A DNA stretch of 64,000 bases from Cardiocondyla obscurior. Taxonomy: Eukaryota; Arthropoda; Insecta; Hymenoptera; Formicidae. The stretch is taken from positions 11,847,001-11,911,000 of the forward strand of contig NC_091865.1 in the NCBI RefSeq assembly GCF_019399895.1, given 5' to 3'. Below are positions 11,101 to 24,400 of the stretch, in pieces; the first letter of the stretch is position 1; each line of letters opens with the position of its first letter. A program made the translations under genes and the position numbers. Below the pieces are notes generated by a model. The model was not told the DNA's origin. It searched no databases and saw only the letters and a program-made list of their open reading frames with translations.

Positions 11101-14100
11101 TAATCAGCATATTTCCTTTTTTTTATTTCTATTAATTATATGAAAATGTGAATTTAATTTTGATCTTAATTTTCAGAATCATTACCTATCTATAGAATTA
11201 AAATTAATTATTAAATTAAAGTTTAAATAACATACATCAGCGATATAATAAATAATGTGCATTGATATAAAATATCTCAATTATAATATCTCGTACGGTA
11301 TTATAAGACTAAGGCATCGCGAACTCCGCGATTCGTAAATTGTAAAGAAAACACGACGAAGTAGGAACGTGATGAGGAAAGTGACGAACATTTGATCACA
11401 CTACGGCGATTTACATAAGATCAGTGCCACTAGTCCGCTATGAGACGCGAACACAATGCCGATATGAAGGTTGCTGCCCTTTTTTTGGCAGCGAGAGTTG
11501 CCCCCCTGCCCTCTTTGCCGATCTTCATTCCACGAGTCTCAGATTTGCATACTTTGGGCCAGTTTCCCACACGTCTCAACGAGCTTCCTTCTCGTCTCGG
11601 TCTCTCCTCTCTTGCCTTGCGTATATTTCTCTCTATCTCTCTCTTTCTGTTTCGCCTTTCCATCCTCTTGCCCTCCCTTCTTCCTCCAACGTTCCGCGCA
11701 ACCCTTTCAGCTGCCGGTGAAGACAAAAAACATAGGAGTGCCCAAAAAAATAAACGTCTTCCTTCTCCCACGATCATAGCGTTTCCTGCTGAGTCTGCTC
11801 TTAAGACGTGTCTATTGTAGACGTGGCAAACAATGAACTTCAAAGTAGTCGTGGATATATATTTTTTATTATTTTTTTTTTCTTTACTTTTTTTTGCACA
11901 TATCAATTTGAAACGATTAATAAAAGCAAAAGACGCGAGCACACCAGCACGGCCCCAGCTCTTGATTTTTATTAAACGCAAACGTGATTTACAAGTATTT
12001 TAAATACATTTCTAAAATTAGATAAAAAGAATTCTCTGAAATTATATTTTAACTTCTGCTTTTGTTAATTTTTTTTTTTATTTTTACAAGCGCAATGAGA
12101 GATGCAACATTTTCTAAACAGATTAGAATATTTTTGTATTTTATTTTGTATTAATGGTTGTTGATTTTCTTGGGCGAACAATATCGTTGAATTAACATGA
12201 AGCGAGCAAGGTGAATGCGGAAGTGCGGTCGCGCGACTAAGGGGCGAACGTTAAGGAACAACCTCAAGGAAAGAGGAGAGAGAGAAAGAGAGAGAGTTTA
12301 CGAGTCGCCAGCCTCCCAAGTAATGATTGTCGTTAACCGCCGTGCCGTACGGGCCGCTCGCTCGGCCCGCAGCCGAGACTTTTGTATGCTAATGACAGGG
12401 TGGTCCGATTTCATCCTACCGGCCGAGTAAAAAATCTTGGGGGTCAACAGACCCATCGTTAGCCCGAGTTTTAAGTCTCCCTCGAGCGTCATTGACCTCG
12501 AATTAAAAAACGGGCGCGACCTTCCGTCCCACCGACTCCGTCCCGCCCGGAAATTTTACAACAGAACTCTCTCGCCTCGTAATGTAACACCTCCACTTAT
12601 TTACTTTTGCTTCTTACACTTTATTTCGCGAATCGTCTCAGACAGTAGACTTTTTACGACTTCAGAAAATAAAACGCGATAATGATATAGTTGTAACTTT
12701 TCCAAAAATTTTACTTTCAAAGGTGTTGCTATTTTTTTTATTTTCTTCCCGCGAAAATTATCAGTTATATTAGCCCGTGTGATTAATGGATTAATGAATT
12801 TGTTGTAGAACTTTGAACACATATTTTTACATACTATTTTGCGGATTGAAGAAATTAAGTTTAAGTACAAAAACTTTCAAACTCTAGTGCGGTGCAAAAA
12901 TAATAGAATAAATTAATTAGAAATTCTTATTAATAGCTTTTGTTATCCAGATTACAGTAAATGTAAATATTGTTCTAGCGCGCACAGACACTTTATAATT
13001 CACAATTTTCTCTTCTCTCTCACGGTCGTTCGCATTTCATTCATCCAGGTGACACCGTGTCAGTGGGTTCTAAGGGAATTATTCAAAACCAGCCCTGACT
13101 GGCAAAAGTGCAGCCGCCCTGGAACTGTAATCCCATACCCGTATCTAATCTGCATAAAAGAGAAAAAACGTCGCGCGGGAAAAAAACAAAAGCGCGACGG
13201 AATTTACCCTATAAGCTCTGTAAAATAATTTAACATGGAACAAAACTACTGTGCGTTGCCTCGAAAAATTCCGTTTAAGGTAACGGATAAAACAGAATTA
13301 TTGACGTTCGTCGATTTCACAAGCTGCCGGAATCGAGAAATTTAATAAAAACTAGGGAATTATGCCGTGAAATATGATACGGGAAGATACGTGTAATTAG
13401 CTGCGGTCGCCAATTAAATAATCTCGACGCAACATCCGGTATATTTCGCAGCCCAGTGTCCCTTCGAGGAGCATACTTACCGATTATGCGCGTGACGAAA
13501 GAGATCTTGAGGCGAATATGCTAATGCGCGCGACGGTATAATGCGAGGCCGATACGCCGAGGCAAAGCCAATTATAGCACAGGGACCCATCGCGCCTGAT
13601 ACTCCGTTTTGCACGTGGGTCGTCCTCGGAAAGTCTCTCTCCCTCTCCGTGTCTCTCAGCACGGTCGTACAAACGTGAAACGACGAACGAGACGAGGGAA
13701 AGAACGCGAGGAGAGGGCCGCATAGACAACGCCATAGGTGGAGGCCTGCAGCATTGTTCAAAAGCGCTATTTGTATTTATTTGGGCCCTTTGTTCGAGCC
13801 TTAAGAGATTCATGGGGCGGAATGGGGGAGGGGAGACGAGAGCGACCAAAGAGAAATAGAGAATTTATTCGGAGAACGAGCCAAAGGGTGAGAGAGGTCC
13901 ACTAGTCGTTACAGATCTACTCTACGTTTCGGTTGAAAAAAAGAATAAAAAAGCTCGCGACACGTGAAGCTGCGACTCGTATCACTAGTGTATTTCGGCG
14001 ACGATCGCATGAAGCTAGTAAAAGTGACTGCCAATCACGAGTAGGAAGTTATTAATTTAATTTTTTTTTTTTTTATTGCTCTTGCGTGCAGTACGATATT

Positions 14101-16455
14101 CGATAATTTTTAATTAACTTTATTACACTTTTTTGTAATGTGGAATGTTTTACAATTTTTTTTTTTTTTGTATGGGTTTTTTTTTTGTAAAAAATTGATA
14201 TAGAACTTAAAGAAGTACTTTGTACGTGTATAAACTTACGATAATTGCACGCGGTAATTTTAAAACATTTTGACAAAGACCCTACGACATGAAGTTTTGA
14301 AAGTGCAAGTAGACTAAGTCAAACACTTGTCTCGTAAAGAACTAAGGTAAAGTTATTATCGCGGTACACGGCGAAGATTGCAAGATACGATAAAAGTAAA
14401 ACAGCAATTAATCATATGTAGGGACCAGAGTCGAGTATTAAAAACAACACTTCTAGCCGACGTAATCTACTTTTGAAATCGGCAACGGGACAACTTTTAA
14501 TGAAGCAGTTTTATCGAAAATCTTAAATTTGATTTAAGCTAAATGTGTATAACGTTTTCGAATATTTTTACTGTGAAATCGTTGAAATTAATTATGCCGC
14601 TTATATCGTACTCTACTACATTTTTTTTTTGTTTCGTTTAACACGCGCTGTTTTTCTTTCTGTTTGAATAAGTTTTTTTGAAAATAAGCCTCACGTGTAG
14701 TTGAAGGTGGGCCAACCCGATTCGAACATCCAATTGCGAAAATGCGTTTGTCCCATCGGTGGGAAACTTCGCGTGCTCGTTGGTGCAGTGTGCGACCGAG
14801 ATGGCCCGATGTGTGCATGTGTGTGTGAATGCATCTCGTGCAGCGGATGCAACTGCGAGTGGTCAGTAGCTCGCAAACCGAGTGACCGCTCTCTCTCGCT
14901 GTGTACCGACGTAAAAGTGGCGCGCGAGAGGAAAAGAAAAAAAAAAAAACAGAGCCAGTTTTCGTCGCGTCGTGAACTTTTTTAATTGCATTTCGCGCTC
15001 GAAATGCTCCTCGAGTAAAAATTCATCAGAGACAGATGGACCTTTTTGGACGTACAGATGCTGTGAAAATTTCAAATATACGTGAGACGTGTCGCGATAA
15101 ATATAAATCAAACATAGATATAGTTGGAGTGAGATTGATCAAAGGGAGACATTAAATTGATTATCGTAAATGTGGTTGTCATATGTTAAGAAATAGTGAA
15201 TTGAATTATGAAATATTTTGATTATTTGTTGGTATGCACGAATCGTGTAAAGCTGTGAAGTTTCATATTTCAATAAAAATACATCGAAAATATTTTTTCC
15301 ATAATTATATTACACGTATTAATTTATATTTTTAATTTTACTTAAAATTTGCAAATTGATATCTCTTGAAAGTGACATCTTGATAGTATTAAATCGTTGC
15401 TTTTATCCATTTTAGTCAAATTTTTCAAGAGACATTTCTGTACGCGGCAAAATACGAATATAAATTAATTTTTGGAGCGGAAAATCCTCAAATGCGCAGG
15501 ATAACATAAAGCGCTGTGACAGTTTCCTCGTGGACAAATTAAGAAAGGAAACGGAAGTTATGCCATAAGTTTTAATAGCACATAAATAAAGACGACGTTA
15601 TAATAGAGTTTCCTCACGTTGGATTTTCTAGTCGCGTGAGATTCGATATGATGAATGTAACATAGTTCGCTATAAATAGTTGATTGTGACATTTTAGAAC
15701 AGCGGTGTTTTCTGTAGAAAAAAAAAAGAAAAAAAAAGTGTCAAGTTCAACCTTTTTTAGATATGTGCTTTTTAAATGAGGTTTTGCATACATATAACTC
15801 TTTCGAAATATTAATTTAGAATTTTACACTGACGGATAATATAGAAAATTACTTAGAGCCAATTAATGATATATAAAAAAAAATGAATAATTAGTGATAA
15901 GCTTTGCATCTACTGTTTTATTTTTTCTCTATCTTTGTACAGTTTTTTTTTTTCTTAAAGAAAATATTATACTCTAACAATATGCGTCCTCTCATAATGC
16001 ATTATCAAAACTTTGCTCTTTAAAAAGACGTGCGACAAAAAGTGAAACATGAACGTATTAAATTGAAGCACAATCAGGCTTTATCGTGGTCTGTCGTTGA
16101 CACGCGACGGCTGATTCGCGTAGCTTATTTTCTTGCTATTCGACGGCACAAAAGTTCCGCTGCCAAAAACGCAGGTCGCGGAATTTTGCCGTGCGGCGCG
16201 CATCGAAGCGCGAGGAAAAAAAATCGTCGTTGAAAACTGCCACCGCGCCTTCTATTCCTTCCTTTTATTTATTTTTTTTTTATTTTTTAATTTTTGTATT
16301 ATTTTTTATTCTTTATTCCGGCCGTCACGCCGCCCATGGTATTCAATCGCGCCCGGCGAAACTGCCAGAATTTATTCCCGATAAGAGGAGACGTGGGGGC
16401 GGAAAGAGGAGGAGAGATCGCGGGGGAGGAGGGATAAAAGGGAGAGAGAAAGAGA
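11101..16455. other. Gene-free DNA with CpG-rich islands
   Basis: No supported exon. AT-rich stretches alternate with CpG-rich blocks at about 11400-11800, 12200-12560, 13380-13900, 14700-14990 and 16080-16250. The block at 14700-14990 has a TG-rich run (14810-14835) and the look of a transcription start region, but no coding exon follows. The overlapping open frames on both strands near 11430-11980 reflect pyrimidine-rich composition. Confidence 0.5.
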
Positions 16456-17217
16456 GTGGCCCGCGTCTCTAATACACGCGGGGGCGCGTGTAATTCCAAG
16501 GCCGCGCCATATTTTAACATCGTTCCGAGTTACATTATGTTTCAGCAAAATGGTCGGCGCACACGTGGCAGCGCGTCGACGGCGAGGGAGGGTGGTTTAT
16601 CTCAAACATACAATCCCACCCTCTCTTTTTTTCTCTCTTTTTCTTCTTCTCTTGCTCTTTCTCTCTTTCTCTCTCTTTCTCCCATTTCGGCTTCTCACTC
16701 CCCAGCGACGGCGAGGGGACGTGAAAGAAAGAGAGTAAGCGACGGCGATGGAAAAACGAGAGTGGCGAACAGCGTAGCCGAGAGAGGGAGGGTGGAGAGA
16801 AGGTCGACGACGACCCTCGGCAACCAGCCCCCACCGTCAGACACCCCTTTCTCCTTTAGCTTTCGCGTCGTCTATAGAGGGATGGAGGATAGCAAGCCGG
16901 CAACGGTACGCGAACTAACGACGTTCTTTCGCTTCTCGAGAGGAGGAGGTTGCACGGCAAGAGCGCGGTGGGGGTGGCGGGGGCGGATGGATGGAAAAAA
17001 ATGGAAAGAGGAAGGCAGAAGCCGGTCGCGCGAACCCCCCTCGCGTTCGCGCCGCGCGAGAGAGGAGACACCGACGAAGGGACTGCGGCAGGTAATGATG
17101 TACCGCGGTAAATTTCCTGCGGAAAATTACACACAAACTTGGCCCGCGGATTTGTCACTAAAAGGTAATCGTTTACCTTTTTCCTTGACGCGGCTCGGTG
17201 GAGCTAGGTCGACGTGA
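16456..17217 (+). other. Open frame of 253 codons in a pyrimidine- and GC-rich block, coding status doubtful
   Basis: The frame is open for 762 bases, but its product is low-complexity: Ser/Leu/Phe-rich where it crosses the CT run at 16618-16683, and Arg/Gly-rich elsewhere. Shorter frames overlap it on both strands. I see no domain, signal peptide, matching splice site or polyadenylation signal. A strand poor in TAA, TAG and TGA because of composition explains it adequately. I list it only because of its length. Confidence 0.1.
16618..16683. repeat. CT-rich low-complexity tract
   Basis: About 65 bases consist almost only of C and T, with CTCTCTTT-type units. Similar polypyrimidine tracts lie near 11620-11680, 21391-21440 and 22880-22925. 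No function is evident. Confidence 0.8.
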
Positions 17218-18772
17218 TGACGTCTCGCTGCATCGCTAATCTCGTTAAAAGAAATTATAGTTTTTTTCTTCTGTATCGCATTGTTTTATTTTATTAATTT
17301 TTTCTTTTTTTTCTTTCTCTCTCTCTCTTAAACAATTCATACACGTAATTAATTTATACGATTATATCAATTTTATAAGAACACATTATACAAATACATT
17401 TTTATCGAAAACGTAATATACTTAAAAATTTTTTTTTAGTACAATATTGTTAGGATAATCTTAGGAATACTTTATTTTTCATATCTTGAACGAACCGACG
17501 AACTTAAAAATTAATGTATGCTTTGTTTTAATCTTTTTAATTATTTTTTTTTTTTTTTCTAATAGCGGGAATAATTGATGAAACGAGAACTTTCTCGAGT
17601 AGTAGATGAAACCAATCATAGAGTAAGAACTGGCAATTTCTTTTTGCAGTCAATACGCGACCTACAACCGTAAAGGAGACAGTCGATAATTTCTTCGAGG
17701 AGCCTCTCTGCTCTTTCTTTGCGAAAAGACCACATCGAACGAGGCAAACTTTGCATTGTTACGAAATCGAGTGTCGTATTTGGTGACTGTCGACAATTTG
17801 AAAGTTTTAATTTGAGTTTGCCGATTAATTGGGAACATTATACTTTCCGATAAACTTCCCATCCGGCCACGCGAATACCACCCCCTTCCTCCATCTCTTC
17901 CTCTTAGGTCAGCGTACTTGTCGAATCAAATTGTAACATCGATTTCAAACTTGTTTCTTATCGCTGATTATTCTCTTAGATATATTAAGAGGAAATACAA
18001 TTTCGTTGACAATTATTTTTGCAAATTGACTCGTAATGCCTTGAAATTATATTTCTTTTTTTTATTTTTTATTTTAACCGAATTGCCACAAAATAAAAAA
18101 TTCTTAAATATTTTGAATCACAGTCACCTTCCATCCTTCTTTTTTTTTTTTTTTTCTTTAAAGTGTAATTACTTACTTTCTTTCCATTACGCAACGCAGC
18201 AAACGCAAACCTCCGCTTATTCAATAATTACTAACGATTTTGGGCGAGCGGGAGCAATATTTGGTTGCAGCTTCATCTACGGCTATTACTAGAATTTCCC
18301 GTTTCCCGCGGAAAAGAAGGCACATCCGCGCCGTCCGTGAGTGAATCGATACGGGAGGGTGGATGTGCGGGGTCCAACCAGGCCGATGGTACATGGAGGA
18401 TGAGAAGTGAGGAGAAGGAGGGGGCACTTTTTGAGGGAGATGTTTCGTCCGTTGGCAGTAGGTTTTCCCCCACCCGGGATACTTCCGCAGGATAATCTCC
18501 ATCCCTCTGGCCCGTCTCCTCTCTCTTTCTGCCTTTTTCTCTAACTTTATCTTACTCTTTCGCATTGACCCCTCTCTCTTCGCGAAACTCGCTTGTGTTC
18601 ACCCCCCTGGTGTCCACCCCGCTCCCTCCGGCATCCCTCGCGTACGCTCGGCCGCGTACAACCCCCGCGCGCACCCTGCCTCTCATGACGTTAACGCCGG
18701 AAAAATGGGCTGGAGGGGCTGCAAAGACGTGGCGTGGGCAGTGACGCGTGTGCACGCAGGAAAACTCTTCTT

Positions 18773-18826
18773 ATTTATATGCTCCATGCTGCCACGGAAT
18801 CGATATCGCGCGTGAATTCTCCCGAC
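18773..18826 (+). repeat. Diverged direct repeat, copy 1
   Basis: A stretch of about 53 bases, starting TTATTTATATGCTCCATG and passing through AATCGATAT to TGAATTCTC, aligns at roughly three in four positions with 19425-19478. It lies at the edge of a CpG-rich block and is not part of a recognisable transposon. Confidence 0.45.
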
Positions 18827-19424
18827 GTGCGGCGATGTAGGATGAGAAAGAGGAGTGTGAGATGAAGGCGAAGGAGAAACGAGAGGAGAGGTTCCCCTTT
18901 TTCTTTTTTTTTTTTTCCGCGTTTTCCGGACGATGTTGGCGACACACGTTTCGCGACTTTTGTCGCGTGAAATGACGCGAAAAATGTTCACCTTCGAATT
19001 AATTGAATTATTCCAACCTCTGGACCATCTGCGTATATTAAATTCTATAAGACAGAAGCGAGATCTGCACCGCACGTACGTTTTGAAACGACTTGTGGCA
19101 CGCGCGATACTAATTTTTATATTTTTCAAATATATTACTTCTGGTAATGTAGAATAAAATTATATCTTGGTTATTTTCTTGCATTTCACGGTATCTTGTA
19201 TTCAGGCTCGAACAAAAAGTCCGTCGGATCAATTTTGTTCTTAAAAATATAAAGGAATGATACGTACGCGTGTTTACATTCTGATTCGTTTGCGTATGTT
19301 GTTTTTGCAAAAGAGCTTGCGTAAATTACGTTTGCGAATAAATCTGCGCATTGCAAGAACGTGGTATAAATTGTGAAATCGTGTCGTCGAGGCGAGGCAG
19401 AGGCAACGTAAGCAATAAAACGCG

Positions 19425-19478
19425 TTTATTTATGCGCTTCATGCCGAAACGGCGAATCGATATTTTGTGTGAATTCTC
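19425..19478 (+). repeat. Diverged direct repeat, copy 2
   Basis: Second copy of the element at 18773-18826, in the same orientation about 650 bases downstream. Blocks shared by both copies include TTATTTAT, CATGC, AATCGATAT and GTGAATTCTC. It could be an old local duplication or two instances of one regulatory module. Confidence 0.45.
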
Positions 19479-21390
19479 GCGGAAAAAGGACGGCACCCTC
19501 ATGCAATGGCTTCCGTTGTATCAATTTTCCGCGTGGCTCAGCTCCGTCTTCATTCGTGCGGTTTTGTATTATATAAATCCAGTAACCAAACATTCTCATA
19601 CTGTATAAATTATATTACTGAACGTACCATTCGGTAATAAACAGGTTTGCCTGCATGGTAAGCACGCGTGTGCCGCTACATATTTCTAATATTTATTTTA
19701 CTCTTTTATAATCGTCTCATTTTATACTTCTAAATTTTATTTATTCGTTAAATAAAAGAACGATATAACGTGCATTTTAATTAAAAAAATAAAAGTAATG
19801 ATATATTTATCAGTAAAAATTTATGACATTAAAAACGGATATTATAATAAATTTATAAAAATAATTATCTCTTATGAAAATTAAGACTCGTAAAATAAAA
19901 CACGTAATTTAAACTGATAATAGATAAATATATTCCGTATTTTTCACTTGTGACGCGACGCGTGCTTTTAAATAAATAATTTTAAATTTTTATCATCAAA
20001 TGGCAGGCTAATTTTTATTCCGCTTTTCATATTCAGTCAAGAACTGCGTCATTCACATGCGAAAAATTAATCTCCCGGATAAAACATTCATCTCTAGAGA
20101 GAACATTCTGCAAGCATATTTCTGCAAACAAAGAAGACTCCGGGGCGGACTTGGAGAACATTTGCCACGGCGACCTTTCGTTTCCTCGCAACGGCGCGCC
20201 CCGCGAGGAAGAATCTCTTCCATTATCTCGCGCGCGTCTCTCCTGCATCAATGCATGACGTCATAAGTGAGAGAGAAGAACGGGAGGGGGGAAAGAAGCG
20301 AGAGCGCGAGTGCGGTGGATGAAAAGTCAAGAGGGAGAAACGCATGGCGTTGAGAAGAGACATCAAGGGGGAGGTGGGGTCGGCGGGGAACCGGGAAGAA
20401 CGCGAGAAGGAGTGACGGCGGCAGAGGGGTGACTTCACATCACGGAGGCGGATGAAACGTAGTTGGTTCGTATCAGCATAATGTAGATACCAAACTCCGC
20501 GCTTCTTCCGAGAGTTTCGAGGTTTCGGCGGATGGCGGGCGGGAGGGAGGGAGGGCACTTGGCCTTCCGGAATACGGGAATTCTGCGGACCGGCGCGGGA
20601 GGGGGAGCGGATGAAATTGAAATGGAACTACCCGAAGGAACAGACGGCCCCGCGGGTTTTCGAACCCGGCGAAAGATTAAAATGCGACCGAATGGATGCG
20701 AAGGAAAGTTTTGCCCCCGCTGCCTCCCCTTAACGCGCTATCGAACTATGCCCCGGTCGAAATGGGAAGAAGGTACCGATTTCAGAGTATTTGAAAGGTT
20801 TCCGCTACGAGGCTGGAGTGATATGTTTTTACGCGGAGGCTGGGTATAACGTGAAGGGTACAAGCGAATGGAAAAATCTCAAAAGAAGCATCGTCTTCGC
20901 GGTTAATGATGTCGCGTTGACAATTATTAATCCTTTCGACTCTTACGTCGTGTGTTAACGACGTGTATTTTGTTGAATACGAAATTAATAATATTTAAGA
21001 CGATTCGGGACACTTTTGTGCGAATTTATAATTGAATATAAGTACATAAATAATCTACTTGCTTCTTGCGTTGCGAAGTTAAAATAAAAACGTCGGGAAA
21101 TGCAAATAATATTGCAGAGTTATGCTCTTTTAAAGGTTCTTTTGTTAATTGAGCCAGAGAAAAAAAGAAATTTACTTCCTGATATCACCGGATAATTTAC
21201 CAAGAGAAAAATTCTATGAAAGAATATATATTCTTTTAATTTATTTGTCCTTGCCTCCCGTCCCAGGCTCGTTCTTTCCATCGCTGTCCGAGAAAAGCGA
21301 GCGCGTGGCGGTGTGAAATGAAATTAATTATGAGAACGTCTCAACAGGTGGGTGTAGGCGTCTTTAATCTCCTCCTTCGCCCCGCTCTTC

Positions 21391-21440
21391 GTCTTCTCTC
21401 TCTCCCTCTCTCTCTCTTTCTCTCGTCCTCTCTCTTTCTT
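21391..21440. repeat. CT microsatellite-like tract
   Basis: About 50 bases of nearly pure CT/TC units, followed by a GTAAGA that resembles a splice donor but has no coding support upstream. Confidence 0.75.
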
Positions 21441-24400
21441 TGGTAAGAAGATCCTGTGCCGGAAAATGAAGTTCGATACTTTGGCCCACATTCAGAGGCC
21501 GTTTACAAGACGTTAAAATTCTAATTAAGATACACCGTCGCCTTTCGCCAGTGCTAATAATGATAAACTGGCGATAATTGCAGTTTAGACAAACTTACCT
21601 CGTCAACGTAATTAATCGTTAATAATGTACGATAAGTGATTATTAAATATAAAAAATTTATAAAAGACGTCTTGAAGAATATTGCTTAATGTATAGCTTG
21701 TAAAGAAAAGAAAAAAAAAAAAGAAAAAAAGTTGTAAATGTATTTTATACAATTCACGGTTCGACATTAATATTTAACGAATTAAGAATCACGTAGAAAT
21801 TCGATAAAATTGCAATGTACAAGTCGCGAGATGACCCAAGTGGAAAAATCCAAGAGATTTTACCCAGCCGCCGAATGTCGTTGTGCTTTCGCCGCGCGCA
21901 TCTCCCCGTTCCTGGCGGTGCTCCTCCAGAACTTTCCCCGTGGAAAAACAGCCTTTGTGTCTGCACGCGGGGCGTCAAAGTTTTTACTTCGGCGAATGCA
22001 TGTATGCAGATTTATGCGGTCTTCCTCGTGCGCGCAGAGGCGAAAGGGGCAAGCTGAAGAAAGCGCGGTGCCCGGAGGCTTTCCCACGTTCGATTCCGAA
22101 CACGAAAGGTCTACCTTACCCGCGTCAAGGTAGGGCAGGTGTTTAACGACGCGGACGGTGAAGAGGTGACACGTATCGATGGCCATTAATATTCGTATAA
22201 AGGGACGACGCGACACTGGCCGCGCCAGATTGCGCACATGGTAAAAGATACCGACGTTACGCATAATGGCAGCGGCCCCTCCTCGCGGGAGCACTCGATC
22301 TTTAGGCAAATTTATAGATCATTGATACTTTGTCAATGTCCGAGATCGGTAAACAAACCGGATCCCGCCGACACTTGCGTATTATAGCCTAATGGTTTTA
22401 TAAAGAGCGCGTGTCGAGGAAAGAAGAATTATTAGTTCGAATCAAAAATGCGTATGCAAAATGTTTAATACGTCAGAGAGTGATGCGAGAAAATTCTCAT
22501 ACGTCGAAATTAAACGTTGCTTTATCTCCGACAATTATAAAAAAAACGTCCGTTCGTTAATTTGAACTTTTTACTTCGGGAATTTAATTTTCTTACGTGT
22601 TTTATATTAGCGAATTTAACGTAAAGTCACCGGTGGAATAACCGATGACGTAATTCACGCACGAAGTTAAATATTATATACCGCGTCGTTAACTTACGTT
22701 TAGAATTCAATTTGCAAAAGGTAAGATGCTTAGTTGAACTTTATTAGAGGATGTCGTATTCTCTGCATGAAAAATATGGAAAGAAGAAAAATTCCTTGCT
22801 CGATCTGGTTCCTTGTATTTCCTGGCTCGCCGTCTCTTTTCTCCCGCGCCCCCGCCGTTTCCACGTCCTTCCTTTCCCTCTTTCTTTTTTTTTTTCTCTC
22901 TCTCTTTACCCTCCCTCTCTTTCTCTCGCATCCACCCACGATCAATAGTGTGTATTCTTGACGCGCACACATTGTATCCAAAGAGGATACGGACACGCGT
23001 ACGCGTGCATGAATATGTACGAAACACCGGCGATTGGAAATATTTCATTCGTCAATTTTTCTCGTAGGCAATCTCGTAGCAACGTTAAAACACACATCTA
23101 ATAAAATACGTTCAATTATAAAGCAACGAATCAAATCGCATAAAATACGCATTGCAATATGTGTTTCTAATTTTTTACTACACTTTTAGTTTTAGTTTAA
23201 AAAAAAAAAAAAAAATCTAGAGATTGTTGCATACATAAATTCAACTATATGTTTAACGTCTTCACGTTACACGCAGAAGCAACGGTGTAAAATGGATATA
23301 CACACGTAGCTCGGATAAAATTATAGAATAAAATTCGATGCTTGTCCTCGCTTAGCATCGCGCGATGGCAAGCAGAAATCGGAGAAGCTGGGGATAAAAT
23401 GTACGTGAGAAGAAGAGAAAGTCGAAAAAAAAAGGGGAGAGAAAATCAACACGAATAGAGAAGCGAGGACAAGGAGCTATAGCGGGAACTTTTATCCAAC
23501 CGACACCACCGAACCAAAAGCTTTTTCCAGCTTCCCAGCTTTTATACGCTTGCCCTCTACTGACGAAAGCGCGAGATGGAAATCGCAGCGAGTTTCATTT
23601 TTATATGACGGACACGCACGATTATGCGCATTTATATGATTCAATACTTTCCAGTTTTCACGAATAAATTTATTTTTACATTTTGGTTTCGTTTCTTTTT
23701 TTTTTTTTTTTTTTAATGTCTAACAATACATTGCTAGTTATATCATTTTTTTATTACATGCACGTAACGTCACTTACCGTTTTGTCCTCGCTTCTCTCCT
23801 GCCTTCTTCCCTCCTTTTCTTTTTCTAAAAGTCTATAAGTTACAACGTTCCTGGCGATAATAATTCTGCCAATTAATTCTTCTATATTTTTTAATCACAT
23901 GTGCCCGTTTTTCTCCTTATCCGGCTCACGTCGCATCGATAATAATTCTAACGGCGCCACGCATTCGCGCTACAACGATAACGATCATTCCCCTCCCCAT
24001 CTTGATTCGCTTCAGCTCGCTTCCTCGCGCGCCCTTTTCTCTTCCTGCGAGAGCAGGTTTTTGCGGCGGTTCCTCTCGCGCCCTCGGATACCGGTGATGA
24101 ATGAATCTTGGCGAATCTCCAGGACGGTGGGTGGAAAAAAGATATCCCAGCCCATGCAGGAATTACTCGAAGACGATGACGTTGTGGGGGTGAGAGGTTG
24201 GGCCGAAAGAAGAAACGACAACACGGGGCGGTCGGAGGGTGGACGGGGGGGCCGTGGGGAACGAAGGGTAGAGTCTGCCGACGACGTCGGCATTTCGTAT
24301 GATTGATCGAAGCCACTGTAGCTCAGGCAGATGATCGTTAATGATATCTATCGGCTGAGAACCCGATCCATTATTAAAGCTGTCATCAATAACATCTTTT

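Noticed and set aside
14700..14740. Minus-strand GTTCGAATC resembles a tRNA T-loop
   Set aside because: The flanking bases do not form the T-stem and there is no A-box.
24301..24375. TAGCTCAGGCAG resembles a tRNA A-box
   Set aside because: No matching B-box (GGTTCGANNCC) or cloverleaf follows within the needed distance.
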